Positions 1 to 11,264 of a DNA stretch of 64,000 nt are shown piece by piece (position 1 is the first letter of the stretch; the number at the start of each line of letters is the position of its first letter). The notes under the pieces were generated by a model. That model saw nothing but the letters and a program-made list of their open reading frames with translations. It was not told the origin of the DNA and made no database searches. The position numbers and the translations under genes are program-made. This stretch comes from Fasciolopsis buskii (lineage: Eukaryota; Platyhelminthes; Trematoda; Plagiorchiida; Fasciolidae), in the NCBI GenBank assembly GCA_008360955.1, contig LUCM01009850.1, positions 30,746 through 94,745 on the forward strand, written 5' to 3'.

Positions 1-175
1 CTCAGATCAACTCCCGACCGGGAAGACCAGGAGACTACTTCGTCAGGTCTCTACTTATTAATCTTCCAGGCATGATTGGATTTTCGGCTTGAGATAAGCC
101 ATCCTGTATAGCTCGTTGGATCATGGAGGCACGCAAGCCGTCACACCACGTCAAGGTTTAGTCTCGCTGTGACGG
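1..175. repeat. About 175-bp dispersed repeat, copy 1
   Basis: This stretch is closely similar to 18886-19060 and 33015-33190, all three in the same + orientation. The best-kept core is at 73-165 and includes 'cggcttgagataagccatcc' and 'caccacgtc'. I see no terminal repeats, tRNA boxes or poly-A tail. It may be a SINE or part of a larger element, and the left end is cut by the window edge. Confidence 0.7.
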
Positions 176-540
176 TCTTTTCAAATTGGCCACATTTATC
201 TTAAGAACGCTGAAGCGTACAGAAGTATATGCGTGCTTAGCGCCTACAGTGAGGATTTTAACCATCGAGATGAGTTACATCCAGAAGACCCATATCCAAG
301 AACCTAACATTCCCCTTCGACTGACGACCTTCGAGTAGTCTTTATGCGGCTTCAGTTTGGCATGTTAGGAGACTTTGGTGTGGCAGCTCATGGTCTTGGC
401 CTCTCAAAAAAGACGACCGAGACCGCATCACACGAACCGATCCCGGTCGACAGTCGGCTGTGTTGTGAGACCTAGTGGTTCGTGCAGTGCCTGTTTCGGT
501 AAAACTCATTTGTTTGTCGTCTTGGATTATGCGGATAGAG
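176..540. other. Unassigned sequence left of the old RTE fragment
   Basis: No gene is supported here. Short open frames exist on both strands but show no recognisable motif. It may be further decayed repeat sequence between the 175-bp repeat and the old RTE fragment. Confidence 0.4.
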
Positions 541-1176
541 ACCACAGCCCACATTCAGTCAAAGCTATCTCACACCAAACGTTACAGGACCACCTACGTA
601 ATGTAAAGACCGTGAAAACTGGCGGGTTAAGGTAATCGAAGAAATGGAAGTAGCAACTGCTTCACGTTTAAGCTTATACTCGATACCTGGGCATGGCAAA
701 CATCGGCTAGTGAAATCGCATGCAATAGAAATGGAGAGCCCATTCAGAGCAAATAGCGTCGACTCCACCATTGGGCTGAACACTTTTAGCGGTTTAGCTG
801 ACCGCGTGCTATCGCTGTTAATCCGACGACCACAACTGCGAAACCACAGAAGGCATCTCCTGACTCTCTAACGTAAGCAGAAGTAGCGTCGAACAATTGA
901 CTAACGAGGAAGAGAAAGCGCCGGTCCTGGCAGACTTCTCATTCTTTTCAACCTGGATGGAGAAGCCCAACAAAAGTACTTACCAACTTGCTTCACGATA
1001 TAAGGAATGGGGAGCACATGTCTTTATTTTGGGTTTAGTCACCGATTGTGGCGGTCTTCAAGAAGGACATACTCAATGACTGTAACAATCATCGTTGGAT
1101 TGGCTTAATTCTGACAGTTGCCAAGGTTTTACCTTTGATTATGCTGTGCCGTTTGACACAGGTTTGCGAGAGCAAA
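540..1176 (+). mobile_element. Old, decayed RTE-type LINE fragment
   Basis: Broken pieces of the linker and N-terminal reverse transcriptase region of an RTE element can be followed in changing frames. 'IEEMEVATAS' near 640 matches 'AEEMEKAAASGN' of the younger copies. 'FKKDILNDCNNH' near 1057-1092 matches 'FKKGTRSDCSNH'. Many frameshifts and substitutions show that it is much older than copy A, which starts abruptly at 1177 and restarts at an earlier point of the element. That suggests copy A inserted into this fragment. Confidence 0.6.
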
Positions 1177-2696
1177 ATCCTTGGTTGTCACTTGTGCCCC
1201 CTACGGAGGTGGAAGTGCATTCGAATATTCGGCTTCTGCAGCGGGGCAAAGCAACCGGTCCCGACGACCTTCCCCCAGTTTTTTCAAATTGGGTGGGGAA
1301 AGTTCTGGTGAAATCACTTACCTCCTTGCTTCGTGATATTTTGAACGGGGAAAGTGTTCCGTTATCGTAGGGGTGAAAAAGTGACTTTATCCATCTTCAA
1401 GAAGGGCACACGGAGTGACTGTAGCAATCATTGTGGCGTTAGTTTAATTCCGATAGTTACTTAATTCTTAGCTTCGACAGTGCTGCGCTGTTTGACACCG
1501 TTTTGCGATAGTGACATTGGCGAACAGCAGGCCGGATTTGGTCCAGGTCGAAGTTGCATCGATCAGATATTCACTCATCGCCAGTTAATGAAAGTGCGCC
1601 ACACACACCGCCGCCCTACGATCGTAGTCTTTCTGGACTTGAAAGGTGCGTTTGACTCAGTGGATCGGACAGCGTTATCCAGTGCCCTCCACCGGAAGGG
1701 TATGCCAGCGAAATTCGTGAGACAGTTGTGAGCATAGTACTCGCATACCTATGGTCGCGTGAGGGTATACGGTGAACTGTCACGTTCATTCGAAACGACT
1801 ATTGGTGTTCGACAAGGGTGTCCCATCTCTCCATTCCTGATCAACTTCGTCGTGGACGAGGTGGTGGAAGATGCTTTGGGAAGTCTCCAGAATGTAGGAA
1901 TGGAACTGGGAAATGGAGGGAAGTTGTGTGACCTAGACTGCGCAGATGACGTCGTGTGTCTGTTCGAATCCGCGGACCATGTTCAATGTGCACTATGCAG
2001 ACTCTGGAGGTGTGTGGCTGGGTTTGATATTTGCTTCACACCTTCAAAGTGCAAAGTGGTGTTACAGGACTGGAAGACAGCAGTGCCAAACTTGATACTA
2101 AATGGTGAGGAACTAACAATTGTGAACTGTTTCACTTATCTTGGTAGCTCGGTAGTAAAGGTAAACACGCGTATATTCAAGGCTGGTGCAGCTTACGCTG
2201 GACTGAAGCACTTTTGGCGTGGGCCTGATATTTCACTGAATTTGGAATGCCGTGTTTACTGTGCCGCAGTGCGCTCAGTTCTGTTGTATGATTGCGAGAC
2301 TTGGGGTATACGTGTAAGAGATGTTTGTCGGTTGGGTGTTTTCGACCACCGATATCTACGCGTATTGTGGCTAGGATTGGATGGATTGACCAAGTGTGTA
2401 ACGTGGAGGTCAGGAGTCTAGTATTAGGTGCCAATTTTGAGAATGCCTTGTGTCAGCGTATGGGATTTAGTAGACTACGCTGGTTGGGTCACATATTGCG
2501 TATGACGAACACTCGTCTGTCATACCGTGCCCTATTTTGCGTTCCTTCCACGGAGTAGAAGAAGCCATATGGAAATCAGCGGATGACTTGGCGACGGGAA
2601 ATGAGAGAATGTCGGGCGAACTTGGATAAAGTAGGTTTCTCACGTCTTCGTGCACAGGCAGCAGGCCATCTGAATAAAGTGCCAATTCCAACCTAA
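1177..2696 (+). mobile_element. RTE-type LINE copy A, 5'-truncated, defective
   Basis: This is the reverse transcriptase and C-terminal part of an RTE non-LTR retrotransposon, whose intact form makes an endonuclease/reverse transcriptase. Visible motifs in order are 'GKATGPDDLPPVF', 'EQQAGFGPGRSCIDQIFTHR', 'FLDLKGAFDSVDR', 'GVRQGCPISPFL', 'LDCADDVVCLF', 'CFTYLGS', 'YCAAVRSVLLYDCETW' and 'RLRWLGHILRM'. The catalytic box reads CADD rather than YADD. The frame is broken at about 1365, by a TAA near 1463, by TGA and TAG at about 1730-1737, by a frameshift near 2350, and by a TAG near 2557. The endonuclease part is missing. It is nearly identical to copy B. Confidence 0.9.
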
Positions 2697-2962
2697 TGGG
2701 ACTTCTGATTTTAACGGCCTTTTACCGAGGACATTGAAATAGCCTGTAGTTCATGTTAACCATATCGTAGAAAACTGCAGAGAAAAGGAAAACCCGGAAC
2801 CAAGTCACAATTCGCTGTTTCGTGTTCATTAGACACTCTCCGTTGTCCTTATAAATCAACGATTCCCATACTGTGGAAGCAATGTAATTTTCAAAATAAT
2901 TTGCAGAATTTCCTTCTATTGCTTCACCAAAAATATGTATACCAAGAGGTTGATCAGTTTTC
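2697..2962. repeat. Flank duplicated at 4812-5077
   Basis: The 266 bases after LINE copy A are repeated almost exactly after copy B (4812-5077), up to the single N at 2963. A LINE does not normally carry unique downstream flank, so A and B look like the same insertion represented twice, or a real tandem duplication of about 2.1 kb. Confidence 0.85.
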
Positions 2963-2963
2963 N
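2963..2963. other. Single-base assembly gap (N)
   Basis: One N sits exactly where the duplicated flank stops and LINE copy B begins abruptly inside the element. It looks like a contig join rather than an ambiguous base call. Confidence 0.8.
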
Positions 2964-4811
2964 GCCAGCCCCGTAACTGCAGAGGTGAATAAGGTGCGTC
3001 GACGGTTGCAGCGTCAATGGACCATAAGCGTTAGGAATGGCCGTGAGAGTTGGTGGGTTGAGGTAGCCGAGGAGATGGAGAAAGCGGCCGCTTCAGGAAA
3101 TAGTCAACGACTGTTTAGGCTAATACGCGACAGCGGTGGGCGACGAACTTCTGTCAGTGAAGTCGTGTGCGATAGGAATGGAGGACTCATCCATGGTAGA
3201 CAGGAAAGACTGGGCCGTTGGGCAGAACATTTCAAGAATCAGTTTAGCTGGCCACACGCTAACTTATTTAGGCCGAAGTCTGCAGCTGCAAATCCTTGGT
3301 TGTCACTTGTGCTCCCTACGGAGGTGGAAGTGCATTCGAATATTCGGCTTCTGCAGCGGGGCAAAGCAACCGGTCCCGACGACCTTCCCCCAGTTTTTTC
3401 AAATTGGGTGGGGAAAGTTCTGGTGAAATCACTTACCTCCTTGCTTCGTGATATTTTGAACGGGGAAAGTGTTCCGTTATCGTAGGGGTGAAAAAGTGAC
3501 TTTATCCATCTTCAAGAAGGGCACACGGAGTGACTGTAGCAATCATTGTGGCGTTAGTTTAATTCCGATAGTTACTTAATTCTTAGCTTCGACAGTGCTG
3601 CGCTGTTTGACACCGTTTTGCGATAGTGACATTGGCGAACAGCAGGCCGGATTTGGTCCAGGTCGAAGTTGCATCGATCAGATATTCACTCATCGCCAGT
3701 TAATGAAAGTGCGCCACACACACCGCCGCCCTACGATCGTAGTCTTTCTGGACTTGAAAGGTGCGTTTGACTCAGTGGATCGGACAGCGTTATCCAGTGC
3801 CCTCCACCGGAAGGGTATGCCAGCGAAATTCGTGAGACAGTTGTGAGCATAGTACTCGCATACCTATGGTCGCGTGAGGGTATACGGTGAACTGTCACGT
3901 TCATTCGAAACGACTATTGGTGTTCGACAAGGGTGTCCCATCTCTCCATTCCTGATCAACTTCGTCGTGGACGAGGTGGTGGAAGATGCTTTGGGAAGTC
4001 TCCAGAATGTAGGAATGGAACTGGGAAATGGAGGGAAGTTGTGTGACCTAGACTGCGCAGATGACGTCGTGTGTCTGTTCGAATCCGCGGACCATGTTCA
4101 ATGTGCACTATGCAGACTCTGGAGGTGTGTGGCTGGGTTTGATATTTGCTTCACACCTTCAAAGTGCAAAGTGGTGTTACAGGACTGGAAGACAGCAGTG
4201 CCAAACTTGATACTAAATGGTGAGGAACTAACAATTGTGAACTGTTTCACTTATCTTGGTAGCTCGGTAGTAAAGGTAAACACGCGTATATTCAAGGCTG
4301 GTGCAGCTTACGCTGGACTGAAGCACTTTTGGCGTGGGCCTGATATTTCACTGAATTTGGAATGCCGTGTTTACTGTGCCGCAGTGCGCTCAGTTCTGTT
4401 GTATGATTGCGAGACTTGGGGTATACGTGTAAGAGATGTTTGTCGGTTGGGTGTTTTCGACCACCGATATCTACGCGTATTGTGGCTAGGATTGGATGGA
4501 TTGACCAAGTGTGTAACGTGGAGGTCAGGAGTCTAGTATTAGGTGCCAATTTTGAGAATGCCTTGTGTCAGCGTATGGGATTTAGTAGACTACGCTGGTT
4601 GGGTCACATATTGCGTATGACGAACACTCGTCTGTCATACCGTGCCCTATTTTGCGTTCCTTCCACGGAGTAGAAGAAGCCATATGGAGGTCAGCGGATG
4701 ACTTGGCGACGGGAAATGAGAGAATGTCGGGCGAACTTGGATAAAGTAGGTTTCTCACGTCTTCGTGCACAGGCAGCAGGCCATCTGAATAAAGTGCCAA
4801 TTCCAACCTAA
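2964..4811 (+). mobile_element. RTE-type LINE copy B, truncated, defective
   Basis: This is the same element as copy A but starts further upstream, at the linker before the reverse transcriptase ('VNKVRRRLQRQWTISVRNG'). The first open frame runs to 3485, then a frameshift, a TAA near 3578, TGA and TAG at about 3845-3852, a frameshift near 4465 and a TAG near 4672 follow, at the same places as in copy A. The catalytic box is again CADD. From 3291 on, A and B differ at only a few bases that I can see, for example 'atggaaatcag' against 'atggaggtcag'. The 3' end differs from copies C and D after about 4770, which suggests another subfamily or a truncated tail. Confidence 0.9.
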
Positions 4812-5275
4812 TGGGACTTCTGATTTTAACGGCCTTTTACCGAGGACATTGAAATAGCCTGTAGTTCATGTTAACCATATCGTAGAAAACTGCAGAGAAA
4901 AGGAAAACCCGGAACCAAGTCACAATTCGCTGTTTCGTGTTCATTAGACACTCTCCGTTGTCCTTATAAATCAACGATTCCCATACTGTGGAAGCAATGT
5001 AATTTTCAAAATAATTTGCAGAATTTCCTTCTATTGCTTCACCAAAAATATGTATACCAAGAGGTTGATCAGTTTTCATTCTCGCGCAGCGCTTAAAATG
5101 TTTTTTTCTTCATTCCTAGATTTGACGACAATGCCTATGTTCAGAAAATACAACTGTAAATGACAAGAATATAATTCGATAAAATAACAGGGATATTTAC
5201 AAAATAATGAAGCAAACACAACAGCGAACGTTGATTGACGAAAAGGCAGCAAAAAGAATTAACTTTCTCAAAACA
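4812..5275. other. Duplicated flank and 3' region of the PHF10-like gene
   Basis: Positions 4812-5077 duplicate 2697-2962. The rest up to 5275 is AT-rich and would hold the 3' UTR of the minus-strand PHF10-like gene. I found no canonical AATAAA on the minus strand here, so the polyadenylation site is not placed. Confidence 0.5.
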
Positions 5276-6200
5276 TCAGATGGGAACGACCTTTTCGGAT
5301 GAGACCGAATCCTCAGAAGTCAGAACGGATTCAACCTCGCCTGTTTCCTTACCGGTTGTTTCTGACATCGAAACATCACCAGCCGAACCCACAAAACTTG
5401 GTGGTGGCTGATTTCTCTTGGACTCAGTTTCTTTTTTCGACTCAGTCACCTCGCAAGGTGGTCCAGAAATGGTGAGAAAATCTTCAGTAGCTTCTTCGGG
5501 AGGTGGTGAATAGCTTACTTTGGTATTTCTTGATGGTCGCGGCTTAGAACTCTTGGATGGCTGCGAACTTCGAGTGGTTTCGGCATCTGATTCCGTTTGT
5601 TCTGATTTTCTCGGACGACCTCGTCGTCTGGGGATATTGATATCTCCTTGTTTCCGCCTAATAGCAAGCCTCGCAGAATCTAAAGAACCTTGAGTTAGAG
5701 AGGCCTCGTCAGAGCTTGTGGTTAGCAGACCATCATCTATAATCATCCGAGAGCGCTGTTTTCGCCGCGGCCTCGCTTTCGACTGAACTTCCTGTTCCGG
5801 AACTGCAACCCTATCACCATCTTCACTGATTGCGCCAGTATTTTGTTTAGGGTCGTTCCCGTTTGATGAAGTAATTTCTGGCAACTTACGTTGCACGGAA
5901 TCCTCGTCATTCGAGTCGTCGTACGCCACAGAAATACCACGTTTTCGGGTCTTTCGAGGACGCTTGCGGTGGTTTTCACCAGCACGGCGTCGTGATATTG
6001 TGGAACTGCCGCGGCGTTTGCTTCGAGTAGCCTGAGGTGCACATAATGGACAATCCCAATTTCCCTGTGGAATCTTTTTCAGACCAACACAGAAGACATG
6101 ATAACCTCGATCACAGCGATCGCAAAACATCATTTGCTCTTCGTTTCCAGAGTCGCTGCATTCAACACATCGCTTGCATTCCATACAGGACCAAGAGTAA
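5276..6200 (-). CDS. PHF10: PHF10/SAYP-like protein, last exon: PHD2 and C-terminal tail
   Basis: The exon starts after a good acceptor (TTTTTGTCAG, minus strand) at 6200 and ends with TGA at 5276. It completes PHD finger 1 with 'SWSCMEC' and carries PHD finger 2: 'CKRCVEC', 'MMFCDRCDRGYHVFCVGL' and 'NWDCPLC', a full C4HC3 zinc set. In PHF10/DPF proteins the paired fingers read histone H3 tails within PBAF remodellers. After PHD2 comes a tail of about 250 residues rich in Ser, Glu, Arg and Lys, with an AT-hook 'PRRRGRPRK' at about 5629-5606. Human PHF10 stops soon after PHD2, so the tail is an unusual extension. The joining phase with the exon at 10950 is exact. Confidence 0.93.
5606..5629 (-). 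other. AT-hook motif in the PHF10-like tail
   Basis: The protein reads RRRGRPRK, with the RGRP core that defines AT-hooks, which bind the minor groove of AT-rich DNA. It lies about 140 residues after the second PHD finger. Confidence 0.8.
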
Positions 6201-7309
6201 CTGACAAAAATAACGAGATGGAACGCGAACATGACAAAATACCATTCATATCAAAATATTACGGTTAGAGGCGACTATCAATGTAAGCTGGTTAGAAAAA
6301 AAGTAATTTCACTTGGTTATTACGCACCGTGGCAAAAGTGTCACATCCTCCCTAGGTCTTCGCAAAGTATCCGGTCTTAGGCGGAATGCAGCAATCGTTT
6401 TTGCAAGATGTCACAGTAGGCGTATGAAGAGTTTCAATTTGAGATACCTACTGATCAGGTTCTATCAAAATGCAATTATAAGAAAAATCGAAAGTTATGC
6501 CACGAAAAAACTATCTCGCTTGCTGATATTCTGTTTCATCTAGGCAAGTTAATTTTGGATAAGGAGACTGCCTCACTTCGGAACTACGACGCACCTTTGA
6601 AGATATACTTTCAACAATATTTTGCAGCACTGTTGTGATGAAAAACGTGACAGCCCTAACGACGCTAATCCGCTGGAATCTGCTTGGCTCACTCATGCTT
6701 CACCTCATCTGACGATTGGTCAACTTGAAGTATATGCAGTCGTTATAATTTTGATCAGCAGTTTCCAGGTGACTTGGGAGTTGGCGAACAGGCCTCAAGT
6801 CATCCAGCTCTCATTCAGACCAGTAAATAGGTTTATTTAGCTGACTGAACTTCTGAGCTTCTTTTGGGGATTTTTTTCCTTGTTTGACTTTACATATACT
6901 CAATGGGAAGGGAATGTACGATCACCGTGTCTGTCATTTATAAGGGAAATTCCACCTTGCTCATCGGCTCCTTAGTGGCTGAAGAATAGCAGCATTTAAA
7001 TAACGTTTTGCACACTATAAGTATTGGATTTTTGGCTAACACGGTCACCCGTCAGTCTCGTTCGAAGCAGTCGTGAGTAGAATAACTACATAATTGTCAT
7101 CATCAAGGGGCCATATGAGCAGAGCTTACATCAATTTGTGGAGCAGAGACCCTGAAGGTTAAACCAGTTCTGACATCGAATTCCAGGTACGCAATGTCTA
7201 GTGCACCATAAAATTACCAATTTTAGATTTACTTTAAAAGTACATCAAATTTATTCGGCTTCCTGATGGCGCTGTTGTTGTGCTCCCTAATGGAGGGCTA
7301 AACTGCACA

Positions 7310-7720
7310 TAAAACACTGAAACAAGACATCCCATAATAGCACGGATGCGAGTGAGCGTTGCAACGTGCGAACACAAACTAGGTTAGGCATCAGTGCGTT
7401 TCAAACAATATGAGACGACGCGTAACCCCATGATGCACAAGGGCACAAAGCCCGCAGCCCAGCAGGGTACTAGAACACTGACGATGGAGATACAATGACA
7501 CGGACTTCAGGACACAAAGCTCGGAAATCGTACGACACAATGAAACGGACAGGAAGCTAATTCGACTTGGAATTCGCACGCACTGGACCGCGGAATTCGA
7601 ACGGCTTTCCATCCCGCTAGCCAGAGAGAAAAGCAATGCAGAACATAGCCGCACGTTTGTCGGTGATCGCCCAACGCATGCTACAAGTCAAATAAGCTCT
7701 GTCCTTCATATAGTTTTGTG
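7310..7720. repeat. Diverged dispersed repeat, partner at about 34080-34370
   Basis: By eye the two stretches align over about 300 bases with many mismatches. Shared anchors are 'aatagcac' near the left, 'gcagaac' and 'cggtgatcgcc'/'tggtgaccctcc' towards the right, and 'tacaagtcaaa' at the right end. Family unknown; an old LTR or non-autonomous element is possible. Confidence 0.4.
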
Positions 7721-9768
7721 GGGTGGTCTTGAGTGATAGACAGACAACCAGACAAGAAATTAGATTCCTGGCAATTTCCACGGCCATATGAAAACGTTCA
7801 ACTGTGCAGTATTTAAAGTATCGACAATTTCAAACTATGTCGAAGTGTAGGTCAACATTGAAAAATAGTATCAGCAATGAAAGCAGGGACATCGAAAACG
7901 TCAGGTTGGCCACTACTTTTACCAAAAGTAAAAGCAAGCTTCTTTTTCACAAGACCAGGCGATAGGAAATAAACTCGATGTCAGTAATCTGAAGCACAGA
8001 AAATCAATGCACCCTGCAATATGAACTCGCAGATATTTCCGGCTAGATATTTCACTCGAGTTAACCACAAGAAGTAGTGTTTATCAGGATTTCCCACTCT
8101 CATCCTTTCTTTTCAACTGAGTAACTAATATGATTATGGAAATGGATTGGTCCTCAGGTGTGAACAATGGCACTGGTATTCGGTTGGATTACACTAGCTG
8201 GTTTTGAATATGGGGATGGAATTGCGCTTCTGAGTGAAAACTAAGACAGGCTATAAGCACCTCCCAACCGTCTGAACGACAACGTAGTCATCGTTGGGAT
8301 GGGTTCTGCACCTCTAAAGTCATACTCTGGAGGTGGACGGTCCAACTATCCCACCCCGAACCCTCTTCTCAGAGGAGAGTTTGGCCGGGTAGATCAGTTG
8401 TTTTATGGGTAAATGCATCTTGATTGATGGTTGTAAATCAGATGAAGTGTTTTCGCGTATAAAGAAGACTCGACTAGCGTTTGCAGCTGAGATATTTGCG
8501 GTGTAAAAGTGACATTTGCCTATGAAGTCACGGTTCCGCTTACATTCCAGAAGAAAGATGGACTCTGATATACGATTCCCGAACATTCCCATCGCAAAAA
8601 AGTGAGTTTGAACACCGGTAGCTTCATTGTATCGCTCGAAAATGATGGGAGAACGGTCTTAGCAACTCAGGGGTAAGATATGGAGTAGTTGATCAAAAAG
8701 CCTAGCTAACCGAACAGAACTCGAACAGACACCTATTACGCAGGTTTTCAGATCGACTCCTTTGATATACACTATTCTACGAGGTAGGTAAACCTAGGAA
8801 ACGGTTCGTGATGGGCGATCTGTGAAGTGGCGAAAAGGTATGAAGACCTTAACTAGTGGACCATCCCGAGTAAGCCGAGTTAGCTTACCGGGCTGAGGTC
8901 CTCTAATGCAATGGTTGAAGACCTTAGGCGATATGACCAAATGCCGTAGTCAGTGGTGCTCTTGTATTCGGTATGTTTCCGCTTATTCACATTCCTGACC
9001 TCACAAGTTTTACAATTATTTGGTGCAGCGAGATGAAAACCAAAAACAGCACGACAATTTAAGACTGAAATGAAATAAACAAGTTTCAGGGCCATGGTTG
9101 TTGCTTGTGACTGTCATTATATCACCGATTATCCGGGTTATGCCCTAATTGGTCCATCTCGCTTGACGCACATCATCTGATTCGATTTTTGTTGTTCGTT
9201 GTCGGATCGGAATCACCCATTCTGATTGGTTATCACAATCACATGACCTTCTCAGGTGAGATAATCGCACTATTGCCTTTCAATCATACCAGTTTCGGCT
9301 GGTAGCTGACAACCACTGAGATACCATAGTCTCACTCTGATCTTGCTATCTATACTTGCCCATTGTCTGGCACGACCAGATTGCACTGACCACTGTGCAC
9401 CGATTACGGTTTGTTTAACACGGTCCATCATCGCGCGACCATTGATAACCAATGATGGCTGTCAAACTCAGAAGGAATGTCGGTTAAAATGCCATTCCCC
9501 AAAACTCCCACTAGGCGCACGCTGAAAACCTCTACTAAACAGACATCCAACAATGGATATACGTATTGGGGGGTTATTTTTAGTTCCAGAGGAACTACAT
9601 ACCGCACTACATTCATATGGTGGCTTTGTGAGTAAGAATAACGAATCAAGTGCAGCACGTAGTAACGATGAGAGAAAAAACGCCCTAAAGGTATAATAAA
9701 CTAAGGGGATATAGACAAACCCACGGAACAAATCAAAAAGATGACAACGCAAAATTCAGGATAGTATG

Positions 9769-9794
9769 CATATATATATATATATATATATATA
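9769..9794. repeat. (TA)n microsatellite
   Basis: An uninterrupted run of about 13 TA units. Confidence 0.97.
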
Positions 9795-10949
9795 ACTCAG
9801 TTCGAGGTTTGCATCAGCAGTCCTTGGTTAAGAAACAAAGAAGGTATTATTACTCACCAATGCTGGTTGCCAATGGAAACCGAGTAGGATTGCTGAATGG
9901 ATGATGGAACAATCGTGAAAAATCAAGCAAGATGAGTCTCCGGGTTCCGCAGGTATGACCTGATCCATTCGATGAGATTAACCTATGGGCAATGTGCATC
10001 TAACTACTGACAGCTACTGAGTATGAGTTATATGCGCATGAATGGAATCTTAATCAGCACTAAGCCGATGTATGAGCTCTGCACATTCGTATTATATTAT
10101 CATTGTCACCGATCCTTCTTTATTCCTCGGATTAAAAAACTGGCACACTCTTCCTCTTTCTTTTTGCGATCTGTTTTTAAGAGCCAGCAAACTGAATACA
10201 ACTTGATTGCTACCCACACGCACCCGTTTACGGCAAATCTGACTACGGAAGAGACCACTTTAGTAGCAAAAAAAAAATTGTCCGTGACCCAAGATGTCCA
10301 AGTGGTTCTCAGGACGTGTGAGACAAGAATATGAACTTGGCCCCAGGAGGTGATTGTCAACGTTTGATTATGTAAGATATATGAGTAGCTGTATTAGTAC
10401 CCGACTGACGGAGATGGATCTTTAGTGTAAGATGATGCTTCAGAGTACGGTATACAGAACATGATTTAGTTTTATGCAGCCCATGTGGGGGAAAAGCATT
10501 TCAAATGATTGATCTTTTGTCCCTGGTTAGTGGATCAAAAACCCGGAAGTTTCCGTCATCAGCAACCCACGGTATCTGTGCACAACCCAACAGATTTGTC
10601 GCATCCAGACGGATTCTAGGTAATAAAAAAACGATTCTGTTTTTTGTGTGAGGATTTTTCGTAGACTCCGATCTGACAGTTTGCTCCAAATGGAACCTTC
10701 GGTCGTGAAACAAAACATCTAAACTTTGATTTCTTGAATTCAACCATCGAACCCTACTGACACATGGGAGTCGAATCGATAAATCTCGGATTTTACCAAG
10801 GTTGTTGAGATTGTGAATATCACCTATGTGATGTCCACATTTCATATTTATGTTTTGCACAGCGTCCTGTAAGCCAGCTTTGGGCTGATTACTGTCTCGT
10901 TGAAAAGTTGCACGTGACAAGAGAGAGGAAGTGTAATAAGTTCACTCAC

Positions 10950-11264
10950 CTTAACACACCAGGGAGCATTGAATCGGGAAGGCTGAAACATCGAGGATGC
11001 CCAGCCACTTTGCATTCCGAGCACTGGACGTAGGGAGCTGAGGCCTCTTGTTTACAGACTGAACACGGAATCGGCTCCGCATTACGTGCCCCGTTAGTTA
11101 AGGACGATAACAGTCCGGGTTTTGCACGGTCACCTCGTCGGTCGGATGCAGATGAACTAACAACCCTGGCAGCTAGCGAGGAGAAATTGGTTGACTGAGA
11201 ATTGGAATTGATCGAACGTGGACTCGAAGTGATCGGAAGAGGATCGGTCTGTTGTTTATCGGGA
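10950..11264 (-). CDS. PHF10: PHF10/SAYP-like protein, exon with PHD finger 1
   Basis: The acceptor TTTTTAG lies just above 11264 and the donor AAG|GTGAGT at 10950. The exon encodes a Ser- and Pro-rich linker followed by most of PHD finger 1: 'IPCSVC', 'YVQCSEC', 'GHPRC', ending 'MLPGVL'. The last two zinc cysteines (CMEC) come from the next exon, so the intron splits the finger as in other family members. Both ends are phase 2 and match their neighbours: GA+T at the upstream junction and AG+T at the downstream one. The finger is C4HC3, like PHD1 of PHF10 and DPF proteins, which works jointly with PHD2. Confidence 0.92.

Larger units (their letters stand above)
6201..10949 (-). other. PHF10-like intron between PHD1 and PHD2 exons
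   Basis: This 4.75-kb intron has a strong donor (AAG|GTGAGT at 10950/10949) and acceptor (GTCAG at 6201). It holds a diverged repeat at about 7310-7720, a TA microsatellite at 9769-9794 and otherwise sequence in which I see no gene. A 139-codon minus-strand open frame at 10501-10920 has no recognisable domain and no splice signals that would add it to the gene. Confidence 0.7.

Noticed and set aside
5276..6232. Treating the PHD2 frame as a complete gene starting at its first Met
   Set aside because: The residues before 'SYSWSC' are intronic: a clear acceptor lies at 6201, and PHD1 would otherwise be incomplete.
10501..10920. 139-codon minus-strand frame in the intron between PHD1 and PHD2 exons
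   Set aside because: No domain, no conserved motif and no splice sites that would join it to the gene. A chance frame or repeat fragment is more likely.
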